Shown here: in pieces, positions 56,896 to 64,000 of the stretch
Layout of the letters: each line of letters starts with the position of its first letter
Position numbering within the stretch: the stretch's first letter is position 1
Assembly: GCF_023634655.1 (NCBI RefSeq)
Contig: NZ_JAMKMS010000011.1
Span: forward strand, 103,911 to 167,910
Direction of reading: 5' to 3'
DNA length: 64,000 nt
DNA from: Vibrio methylphosphonaticus
GTDB taxonomy: Bacteria; Pseudomonadota; Gammaproteobacteria; Enterobacterales; Vibrionaceae
Notes under the pieces: model-generated
Seen by the model: only the letters and a program-made list of their open reading frames with translations
What the model was told of the DNA's origin: nothing
Database searches by the model: none
Translations under genes and position numbers: made by a program

Positions 56896-57059
56896 ACAGA
56901 CTGAAAGATAATTCACATCATCAAGAACAACGTGTTGTGCTGCTTACTGCTGATAAAAGACAAAACATATCTTGCTAAAGACAAAGGTGTTTTTCCAAAG
57001 CAAAGCAGCAGTTGCTCCTAAGACGACGAGTGAATACCCAATAAAAAATGGAGAAAATT

Positions 57060-58085
57060 ATGAAGTCAGTGACTTTGAAAAAGATATTTACTAAGGGACT
57101 TATTACTACGAGTATTATTGTCGCTTCAAGCCTAGCTGCCACAACACAAGCTAACGAACGAATCGCGTTTTTCGTTTCCGACTTGTCGAATGTTTTTCAC
57201 CAATCTCAAGCAACAGAAGCAAAACGTTATGCAAAAGAGAAGTACGGTGCAGAAGTGGTTATTTTCGATGGCAAAGCCGATTCTGCTGTGATGACGCAAA
57301 ACGTAGACCAAGTGGCCGCTGGGGCATTTGATGGCGCTTCTTTACATATTTGGGATGGCGAAGCGGCAACGCCTGGCGTGGAAGAAGCGCTAGAAGAAAA
57401 CATTGCCATGACCTCTTTCTTTAGCCCTATTACCGCCACTGGGATCCCTACTGCGCGTAGTGATGAAGCCACGGTCTCGTTTGATATGGGTGCACAAATG
57501 GCAAAAGCCTGGAAGCAAGCCAATCCAGACAAGCCAATTGTCATGGTTCAACTAGGCTGGCCTAACCACACCGAAGTAAGCTCAGGTCGAACAAATCCGT
57601 TTGCGGAAGGCGTATTATCGGTAGATCCATCGGCGAAAAACTTAGGAGCGTTGGATGCCAGTGGCGGTCAAGAAGCTGCCAAACAGATTGTTGTAGACCT
57701 ACTTACCCAACAACCTGAAATTAATCTTATTTATTCAGAAGCCTCTAACTTAACCGTAGGTACGATGGCGGGTCTATCACAACTGGGACGTGGCAAATTT
57801 AAGGATGGCAAACCGGTCACAGAGATTGTGGCTAGTGTCGATTTTGATTCGGTTGAGTTTGGTCAAATCTACGACCCAGAATCCAGCCTAAAAGTGTCTA
57901 TGGGGCTACCACCGATTGAAACTGCTCGCGGTCGTATCGACTTGGTGATGGACGTCATCAATAAGAAAGTCAAACCGACTCAAGACGAAGCACAAGAGTT
58001 CTTCTATAAGGCTTATACCATTTCATATTGGTCAATGCCAAAGCCAGATGCAGAGCAATGGCTAGACGCTCAATTTAGCAACTAA
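57060..58085 (+). CDS. Ribose-type ABC importer, sugar-binding protein
   Basis: A 341-residue periplasmic binding protein (Peripla_BP_4/CUT2 type). The signal peptide ends near TTQA-NERIAFF. The start of the mature protein (RIAFFVSDLSNVFHQSQATEAKRYAKE) and the middle DMGAQMAKAW fit the RbsB/YtfQ group. Ligand not predictable: AI-2-binding residues known from LsrB are not evident. Start ATG 57060 with GGAG eight bases upstream. First gene of the importer operon, divergent from the SorC gene. Confidence 0.92.
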   Translation: MKSVTLKKIFTKGLITTSIIVASSLAATTQANERIAFFVSDLSNVFHQSQATEAKRYAKEKYGAEVVIFDGKADSAVMTQNVDQVAAGAFDGASLHIWDGEAATPGVEEALEENIAMTSFFSPITATGIPTARSDEATVSFDMGAQMAKAWKQANPDKPIVMVQLGWPNHTEVSSGRTNPFAEGVLSVDPSAKNLGALDASGGQEAAKQIVVDLLTQQPEINLIYSEASNLTVGTMAGLSQLGRGKFKDGKPVTEIVASVDFDSVEFGQIYDPESSLKVSMGLPPIETARGRIDLVMDVINKKVKPTQDEAQEFFYKAYTISYWSMPKPDAEQWLDAQFSN

Positions 58086-58228
58086 CTCTCACTCAAGGTC
58101 GGCCACAACTCGGCTGACCTTGATTCTTTTAATATATTCAAAATCTCAGTGTTAAGGAAAGACCGACTTCATCTGCATTGTCTTACAACAAGCAGTAGGA
58201 ACGGGAAGCAACTGAAGGAGATGTCATC

Positions 58229-59737
58229 TTGAATAGTCACAATTCAACACCCGCTCTATCAATCGAAGGGCTTATTAAAGACTACCCCGGCGTGAGGGCG
58301 GTGAATGATGTTAGCTTTTCCATTGAGCGAAGTACCGTTCATTGTTTAATTGGCGAAAATGGCGCGGGTAAATCGACGTTAGTCAAAATGATAACGGGGG
58401 CCATACAACCCACTCAGGGCACGATGAAAGTCAATGGTCATAATTACCAACCAACCGGCACTCAATCTGCACGCGAATCTGGCATTGCGACCCTATTTCA
58501 AGAGCTGCATGTGGTAGACGAACTCACAGTACTCGAGAACCTGACATTAGGAATGGAACAAAGTCGCTTTGGTTTTCTAATCAAATCGGATCTTGAACAC
58601 CGAGTCATCGATACGCTCGCCACTATCGAACCTTCAATTGACCCTTACGCTCGTGTATCCACACTGGGCGTAGCGCAAAAACAGATCATCGAAATCGCAC
58701 GAGCCGCCTCATCAGGTGCCAACGTCATTATAATGGACGAGCCAACCGCCGCCCTTTCTGAAAGAGAGGTAGAGAGGCTATTTACCGTCATTCGACGACT
58801 GCAAGAACAAAGCGTTACGGTGATTTATATTTCTCACAAACTCGATGAAATCCTCGCTTTAGGTGACCAAGTAACAGTAATGCGCGATGGTAAGCACATT
58901 GCCACAAAACCGATGTCTGAAGTTAACGGGCGAGCAGAGTTGATTGATATGATGATTGGTCGCAGCATCATGCATGATTATTCCCCCCGTGACTCCATCA
59001 CCGATGAAGTCTTTTTAGCCGCGCAACGTCTCAACAATCACCGACTTAAAAATGTCTCATTTGATATTAAAAAAGGCGAAATCGTTGGCTTTTATGGGCT
59101 AGTGGGTGCCGGTAAAACCGAAATCGCCCGCGCCATTTTTGGTGCCGATAAAGTCTCTGGCACTATTCGCCTAAACGGGAAAGACGTCGGCAACTCACCG
59201 AAAGAGGCTATCGCCGCTGGTATTGCTTTAGTACCCGAAGAGCGCCGAACGCAAGGTCTATTCACCAACTTAACCATTCGCGAAAATATTCCGGTGATGA
59301 ACCTACCGCGAATGTCGGATTTTGGAGTATTTCGAGAAAATGACGAGCTCAACGCTGCGATGGATTATGTCGACAAACTGTCCATCGCCACCAGCTCAAT
59401 CGAAAAACATACAGAGAAACTTTCTGGTGGTAACCAACAAAAAGTGGTGATCGCCAAATGTCTTTTTTCCCAAGCCAAGTTACTGCTGCTCGACGAGCCG
59501 ACACGCGGTGTTGACGTGGGTGCCAAGAAAGAAATTTATGATTTAGTCAAAAGCTTAGCCAATGAAGGAAATTCGGTCGCAGTATTTTCCACAGAGCTTG
59601 AAGAGATCCTTGGCGTATGTGACCGGATTTTCTTGCTCTACGATGGCGCGCTGGTTTCAGAGATTCAAAACGGACCCAATGTCGACACCAACTATATTTT
59701 GAATGCCGCCACGGGTGGCCTTGAGGAGGCAGTATAA
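58229..59737 (+). CDS. Ribose-type ABC importer, ATPase
   Basis: A 502-residue double-ATPase of the RbsA/MglA (CUT2) type. First domain: Walker A GENGAGKST, signature region LGVAQKQIIEIARA, Walker B VIIMDEPTA. Second domain: degenerate Walker A GLVGAGKTE, signature KLSGGNQQKVVIAK, Walker B LLLLDEPTRGVDVGAK. It starts at TTG 58229, with AAGGAG eight bases before; an ATG in between runs straight into a stop. The TTG start may lower yield compared with the binding protein. Confidence 0.93.
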   Translation: MNSHNSTPALSIEGLIKDYPGVRAVNDVSFSIERSTVHCLIGENGAGKSTLVKMITGAIQPTQGTMKVNGHNYQPTGTQSARESGIATLFQELHVVDELTVLENLTLGMEQSRFGFLIKSDLEHRVIDTLATIEPSIDPYARVSTLGVAQKQIIEIARAASSGANVIIMDEPTAALSEREVERLFTVIRRLQEQSVTVIYISHKLDEILALGDQVTVMRDGKHIATKPMSEVNGRAELIDMMIGRSIMHDYSPRDSITDEVFLAAQRLNNHRLKNVSFDIKKGEIVGFYGLVGAGKTEIARAIFGADKVSGTIRLNGKDVGNSPKEAIAAGIALVPEERRTQGLFTNLTIRENIPVMNLPRMSDFGVFRENDELNAAMDYVDKLSIATSSIEKHTEKLSGGNQQKVVIAKCLFSQAKLLLLDEPTRGVDVGAKKEIYDLVKSLANEGNSVAVFSTELEEILGVCDRIFLLYDGALVSEIQNGPNVDTNYILNAATGGLEEAV

Positions 59738-60762
59738 TGAACACGTCGGTAAAACGTAATCCCTCTCCCGTCGAATATCGACGGATAAGCGACCAAATGT
59801 ACATTACCTTACTGGTTGCGTTTGTCGCTATTGGCCTGTTTTTAGTGGCCTCCGCTTTTGTGCCTAACTTTTTCCAAGTTCAAAACATGTTGAATTTAAT
59901 CACCAATAACTGGGCCGTCATATCGCTTGGGGTTGGGGTTTCCTTCCTTCTTGTTTCGGGTAACTTTGATCTCTCTGTTGGCGGTATCGTAGCACTTTCA
60001 GGGGTGCTATCGGTTTGGTTTGCACAAGCAATTGGTGGCGGCTCTGCACTGTCAACCGGACTTGGCTTACCCTATTGGATGGCCATTGTCGGTGCATTAT
60101 TAGGGGCTCTCGCCATCGGCGGACTCAACGCACTGTTTGTGGTCAAGTTTCGTATCCCGTCGATTATTGTCACCTTAGGAACAATGATGGTCGCGCGCGG
60201 CATCGCACAGGTGATTACTCAGGGCTCGCAACGTAATACCAACCTTCCAGAAGAATTTGGTGTATTGGGCAATCTAAAAGTGTTCGATACCTCCATGCAA
60301 TTTCCTGTTCTATTCATGTTGATACTGTTCTTCGTTGCGATCTTTATTGAACGTAAAACCGTTTTTGGCCGCATCACCTACTGGATTGGCGCGAACCCAG
60401 AAGCAGCAAAGCTTTCTGGCATCGATAACGCTAAGCACATCACTTATTTATATCTGTTTAGTGCATTAGTCGCTGGCATCGTGGGCGTTTTATTGTCTTC
60501 GGAATTCAAATCTGGCTTTTCTAATCGCGGGCTTTTAATGGAGTTCGATGCATTAGTCATTGCCCTACTTGGCGGAATAGCGATTGCAGGCGGATTCGGC
60601 TCGGTCATTGGCATGTTCTTCGGCGCCATTATTTTAGCCGTCGTGACCTCAGCCGCAACCGGACTGACACTTTCACCGGATTGGCAATTCATTCTTAAAG
60701 CAGTCGCCGTTTTTCTAGCGATCACCGCGCAAACATGGGCGTTGTCCCTCAGAAATAAATAA
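59737..60762 (+). CDS. Ribose-type ABC importer, permease 1
   Basis: A 341-residue CUT2 permease (RbsC/YjfF type) with eight to ten helices. It holds the family segments SVGGIVALSGVLSVWFAQ, FRIPSIIVTLGTMMVARGIAQVIT and GANPEAAKLSGIDNAKH (EAA-like loop). Starts on the last base of the ATPase gene (TAATG). CUT2 importers may have one or two permease genes; here two follow each other and probably form a heterodimer. Confidence 0.93.
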   Translation: MNTSVKRNPSPVEYRRISDQMYITLLVAFVAIGLFLVASAFVPNFFQVQNMLNLITNNWAVISLGVGVSFLLVSGNFDLSVGGIVALSGVLSVWFAQAIGGGSALSTGLGLPYWMAIVGALLGALAIGGLNALFVVKFRIPSIIVTLGTMMVARGIAQVITQGSQRNTNLPEEFGVLGNLKVFDTSMQFPVLFMLILFFVAIFIERKTVFGRITYWIGANPEAAKLSGIDNAKHITYLYLFSALVAGIVGVLLSSEFKSGFSNRGLLMEFDALVIALLGGIAIAGGFGSVIGMFFGAIILAVVTSAATGLTLSPDWQFILKAVAVFLAITAQTWALSLRNK

Positions 60763-60776
60763 GGAAGGTGAGGGTT

Positions 60777-61805
60777 ATGTCTGATTCAACTAAATCACTG
60801 AGTATGGCACCCACGTTTAGTGGACAGCTGGTTAAATTTATTGCCAATTACTACATCTATTTTGTACTGGCGGCGATCGTTATTTTCTTAAGTAGCGTCA
60901 ACCTAGAGCAATATGCGCTGTTTGAACGTGGCAACTTTCTTTATAAGAAAAATGTCATCAATATTTTGCGTGTGTCTGCGCCCATTTTAGTCTTGGCTGG
61001 CGCGTTCACATTACTAATGGTTTCTGGTTACATCGATTTATCGGTGGGCAGTACAATGGGGCTGACCGCGGTCATCTACGCGCTACTTGCCATTAATGGC
61101 GTCCCCTTCTGGGCGGCATTTTCCATTACCGTCTTTTGCGGCGTGTTATTGGGGGCATTTAATGGCTTATTGGTGGTGAAGTTCAATATCACCCCAGTGA
61201 TTGCCACGCTCATTACGCTTAGTCTGTACAAAGGCATTGCGCTACTGTTGGTACAAGACGGCGTGTCGGCGATCAAATCCATGGGCGACTTAAAAATGCC
61301 AGCATGGTTCAACGACTATGGTCGCGATGGTGTCCTACTCGGCCTGCCAATGGCCTTTTGGGTCGCGGTGGGGGTCACCGCGCTCTTGATCATCTTGCAA
61401 AACCGTTCATTGCTTGGCAAATATGCGGCGGCGACAGGCGGCAACCCAACCGCAGCCAAACTTTCTGGTATCAAAACCGGGCTTGTGGTATTCAGCTTAT
61501 ACGCCATTGTGGGTGCGACTGCCGCGCTTGCTGGGATTGCTCGCTCGAGTTTCATGTCTTTAGGTGACCCACTGTCCGGAGATGGTATGGAGCTAACTGC
61601 GATATTGGTGGTGTTAATTGGCGGCACCGCATTTAGCGGCGGTGAAGGTAAGGTTTTGCGCTCGTTTGTCGGCGCCTTGATCATAATGACGTTGACAGTA
61701 GGAATGCTAACGTTGGTTCCGGCTTATTATCAAACACTCGTCATTGGTGGTGCACTGCTCGCCGCCGCCGCGTCCAACCACTTGGTGAGCCGCAAGCGTA
61801 ACTAG
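60777..61805 (+). CDS. Ribose-type ABC importer, permease 2
   Basis: A 342-residue CUT2 permease, paralogous to permease 1: GYIDLSVGSTMGLTAVIYAL, VKFNITPVIATLITLSLYKGIALL and GGNPTAAKLSGIKTGLV. The ATG 60777 has GGAAGGTGAGG before it; an upstream GTG at 60768 lies in the ribosome site and is rejected. Last gene of the importer operon. Confidence 0.93.
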   Translation: MSDSTKSLSMAPTFSGQLVKFIANYYIYFVLAAIVIFLSSVNLEQYALFERGNFLYKKNVINILRVSAPILVLAGAFTLLMVSGYIDLSVGSTMGLTAVIYALLAINGVPFWAAFSITVFCGVLLGAFNGLLVVKFNITPVIATLITLSLYKGIALLLVQDGVSAIKSMGDLKMPAWFNDYGRDGVLLGLPMAFWVAVGVTALLIILQNRSLLGKYAAATGGNPTAAKLSGIKTGLVVFSLYAIVGATAALAGIARSSFMSLGDPLSGDGMELTAILVVLIGGTAFSGGEGKVLRSFVGALIIMTLTVGMLTLVPAYYQTLVIGGALLAAAASNHLVSRKRN

Positions 61806-61864
61806 GCTAATTGTTAAGCCTCAATAACGGAAGGTTATCCAAAAAGTATCAATCTAATAAACAC

Positions 61865-61895
61865 AAAAAAAGACGCTCAAGGGCGTCTTTTTTCA
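61865..61895. terminator. Bidirectional terminator between importer and eutE-like gene
   Basis: AGACGC and GCGTCT pair with a 6-base loop, flanked by AAAAAA and TTTTTT. It serves both convergent units. Confidence 0.85.
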
Positions 61896-61911
61896 TTAAG
61901 TAACGTTTCGA

Positions 61912-63288
61912 TTAAACGATACGCAGACCGCCTTGAGCAATAGCGAATCGACGTGCACGTGTGTAAGACAGTGCGTTCGTGATGCCTTCGCCCGTAGGAC
62001 CAGCAATCGTGAAGGTTGACGTGCCTTCTGCGTTGTAGCCAACACCTGAAAGTGTTGGGCCATTGTGCGCAAAGATAGTAGTGTTAACCGCGCGACCAAA
62101 CTTAGTCACGTTGTCAATGTTACCTGAGTAGATGCATGAAGAGTGCTTGTTACCACGCTCTGCCGCGACAGCGCGCTCAACCGCTTCATCGATATCTTTA
62201 CAGATAACCACTGGCAGTACTGGCATCATTTGCTCAACGTGAACAAGTGGGTGATCGTTCTCAACCAGCATAACTGCAAGACGAGTATCAGCTTCAACAC
62301 CGATAGACTTCAGGATGTCACTTGCGTCTTGACCTACGTGTTGCTTCACTGGGTGCCACACACGTGCGATTTCATGTGCAGTACATGGCTTAGCGCCTTC
62401 AAATTCATCAAGCGTTAGGATTTGCTCGGTAAGTTTTTCTGCTTCTTCTGCAGATAGCACGTAAGCGCCTACTTCTTCTAATTTATCTAGGAACGCATCG
62501 GCTACCGCTTCTTCAACGAAGACTTCTTTCTCACCGATACAAAGCAAGTTATTATCGAAAGATGCACCGCCGTATACGCCAGCAGCAGCAAGGTCTAGGT
62601 TAGCAGAAGCGTCAACGATAACAGGTGGGTTACCCGCGCCTGCGCCAATACCTTTCTTACCCGATTGTAGAATCGCTTTAACTAGACCAGGACCACCCGT
62701 ACCAACCAGCATATTGATAAGTGGTGATTTAGCGATTTCATTCAGTGTTTCTAGCGTTGGCTCTTTCACCATAGTAATTAGGTTTTCTGGGCCGCCCGCT
62801 TCAACAATGCTGGTGTTTAGCATATCAATCATGACTGCAGACACGACTTTAGAAGAAGGGTGAACATTAAAGGTCACCGCGTTGCCACCCGCAAGCATAG
62901 AGATAGCATTGTTTACAATGGTTTCTGTTGGGTTAGTCACTGGCGTTACTGCGCCAATCACACCGTATGGTGCGCGCTCACCCAAAGAGATGCCGTTATC
63001 GCCCGACCAGACTTCAGTATCTAAAATTTCAGTGCCTGGCGTCTTAGCTGCTGTCAGTTGGTGCTTAGCAATTTTATCTTCAACACGACCTAATTTTGTC
63101 TCTTCACGAACCATTTTAGCGAAGTCTTCTGCACGCGCTAATACTGCTCCACGAATAGCAACAATGATGGCTTCGCGATCTTCTTTTGTGGAGTTCACAT
63201 AATACTCTTTTTGAGCTTTGTGAGTTGCTTCAATCGCAGCGTCCACTGTCGCGAATACACCTTTAGCGTTGTTGATATCGAAAGACAT
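61912..63288 (-). CDS. eutE: Acetaldehyde/propionaldehyde dehydrogenase (CoA-acylating), EutE/PduP-like
   Basis: A 458-residue enzyme that turns a short aldehyde and CoA into acyl-CoA with NAD. Family marks: LGRVEDKIAKHQLTAAKTPGTE, PVTNPTETIVNNAISMLAGGN, IGAGAGNPPVIVD, the catalytic Cys250 in NNLLCIGEKEVF, and the C-terminal PTGEGITNALSYTRARRF. Compared with E. coli EutE, the N-terminal 20-30 residues that target the enzyme to the microcompartment are missing; the protein starts at the VFATVDAA segment. The start ATG 63288 has GAGGTAA before it. No eut or pdu shell genes are in view. Whether it serves the adjacent regulon is unknown; no GATAC site precedes it. Confidence 0.9.
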   Translation of the reverse strand: MSFDINNAKGVFATVDAAIEATHKAQKEYYVNSTKEDREAIIVAIRGAVLARAEDFAKMVREETKLGRVEDKIAKHQLTAAKTPGTEILDTEVWSGDNGISLGERAPYGVIGAVTPVTNPTETIVNNAISMLAGGNAVTFNVHPSSKVVSAVMIDMLNTSIVEAGGPENLITMVKEPTLETLNEIAKSPLINMLVGTGGPGLVKAILQSGKKGIGAGAGNPPVIVDASANLDLAAAGVYGGASFDNNLLCIGEKEVFVEEAVADAFLDKLEEVGAYVLSAEEAEKLTEQILTLDEFEGAKPCTAHEIARVWHPVKQHVGQDASDILKSIGVEADTRLAVMLVENDHPLVHVEQMMPVLPVVICKDIDEAVERAVAAERGNKHSSCIYSGNIDNVTKFGRAVNTTIFAHNGPTLSGVGYNAEGTSTFTIAGPTGEGITNALSYTRARRFAIAQGGLRIV

Positions 63289-63811
63289 GATTATTACCTC
63301 GTAAAATTGGGTATTGTGAAGAGCCAGACATTGTCTCATCTCTCTTCTACTTATTTGGTCAGACTCAAAAATGACTCGTGTCAGACTCTCATCTTGAAAC
63401 GGCTATAATCTAACCCTATTCCCCTCCAACACACTGTCACTGGGCGTCAGCTTATTTGACTCATCACCGTTATTTAGTTGGGCATGTTACTTGACGACGA
63501 CCCAAGCGATTCATACCAAGCCTAAAGATCAGCAAGTTACCCCTATTCTTTTCCTCATAACGGCAAATTCCACAATAGTAACGTTACGTAAATAACCTCA
63601 ATGAATCATTGTTACCATTCATCATTAGCGTTGAAAATTTATTATGAAAAATCAATTAAAGGCTTAATATTCATTATCTTAACTGTAAGCGTAAGATTAA
63701 TTGACCCTCAGTGACATGTTGAATTTTTAGCCTCCAGATAAACTAGTGGTCATCAAGCAATGCTGACATACAGCATGCCTACCAATTGAAATGACCTCGT
63801 GAGGAACGAAT
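63289..63811. other. Gene-free gap between eutE-like gene and the last gene
   Basis: About 520 bases between divergent genes. It must hold both promoters. I see no operator repeat, hairpin terminator or convincing short ORF. Confidence 0.5.
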
Positions 63812-64000
63812 ATGAAAAATCATGCGCTTTTAGAAGAATCTGTAAAGCAACTGAGCACTATTTTAGAGACTCAGCAGCAACTGTTGGAAGAGCACAAAGC
63901 GAACCAAAACTATGCTGAACGCCTCGAAAATATTCTTACTCCTACTGACGAGTTAAGCACTCAAGGCGACGACCTTTACATCGGCGGTTGCAAAGCGTCA
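63812..64000 (+). CDS. N-terminal part of an unidentified protein (runs off the window)
   Basis: The first 63 codons are visible. ATG 63812 has GAGGAA eight bases before it. Residues 1-45 are acidic and Gln/Leu-rich and look like a helix or short coiled coil (KQLSTILETQQQLLEEHKAN), then comes DDLYIGGCKAS at the edge. I do not recognise the family. Confidence 0.7.
   Translation, partial: MKNHALLEESVKQLSTILETQQQLLEEHKANQNYAERLENILTPTDELSTQGDDLYIGGCKAS

Noticed and set aside
50435..61805. Naming the cluster as a true lsr (AI-2) operon
   Set aside because: The binding protein does not look like LsrB, lsrG is absent and extra polyol-type dehydrogenases are present; only the gene complement is similar.
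61912..64000. An ethanolamine or propanediol microcompartment locus at the right edge
   Set aside because: Only the EutE-like enzyme is present, without targeting peptide, and no shell gene is visible.
1..64000. CRISPR arrays, IS elements, prophage, integron sites, tRNA or rRNA genes
   Set aside because: None was found on reading: no regular spaced repeats, transposase or integrase genes, attC-like arrays, or cloverleaf sequences.

Overview
The window looks like a piece of the large chromosome of a marine Vibrio or close relative (Vibrionaceae). The basis is gene content and order: a trp operon laid out trpL-E-G-D-CF-B-A behind an E. coli-like operator and attenuator, psp next to sap, an RND pump with two adaptor lipoproteins, an AspS-type type II secretion pilotin beside metE/metR, and a CsrB-type RNA with a GacA/VarA-type upstream site. 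Moderate GC and many strong hairpin terminators fit. Species cannot be fixed from the sequence alone.

Layout. 1-13.7 kb: start of tag (minus), an RND efflux operon (minus), pspABC (minus, sigma-54 promoter) divergent from pspF (plus), then sapABCDF (plus). 13.8-16.5 kb: rnm-yciO-rluB (minus), divergent from trp. 16.5-23.6 kb: the whole trp operon with leader peptide and attenuator. 23.6-29.7 kb: a dicarboxylate/amino-acid symporter, a ClpP-fold lipoprotein, an orphan protein with a His/Cys pair, then yciB, yciA, yciI and the pilotin gene. 29.7-33.2 kb: metE and metR, divergent, with MetR and MetJ sites. 33.3-38.4 kb: a membrane glycosyltransferase, two uncharacterised proteins and a radical SAM protein. 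38.6-39.2 kb: a CsrB-family sRNA on the minus strand (about 420 nt, 25 GGA motifs).

39.4-61.8 kb is the accessory part: a sugar or polyol catabolic regulon. It holds an SMP-30-type lactonase, two IclR regulators, a 1675-residue exported protein joining beta-propellers, two haem motifs and three carbohydrate-binding-type domains, a methylmalonate-semialdehyde-type dehydrogenase, an iron alcohol dehydrogenase, an FGGY kinase, a DhnA/LsrF-type aldolase, a GlpD-like FAD dehydrogenase, an aldo/keto reductase, a SorC-family regulator and a ribose-type ABC importer. A shared operator, GATAC-N5-GTATC, lies before three of its transcription units. Between the SorC gene and the importer two copies sit inside a symmetric array with two identical TGAAATATATTTCA palindromes, all about 60 bp apart, and with a CRP-like site at the centre.

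Inferred pathway: a polyol or sugar enters through the ABC importer, is phosphorylated by the kinase, oxidised by the GlpD-like enzyme, and cleaved by the aldolase. The short aldehyde is then reduced or oxidised by the ADH, AKR or ALDH. The substrate is not known. The window ends with a CoA-acylating aldehyde dehydrogenase (EutE-like, without a microcompartment targeting peptide) and the start of an unidentified gene.
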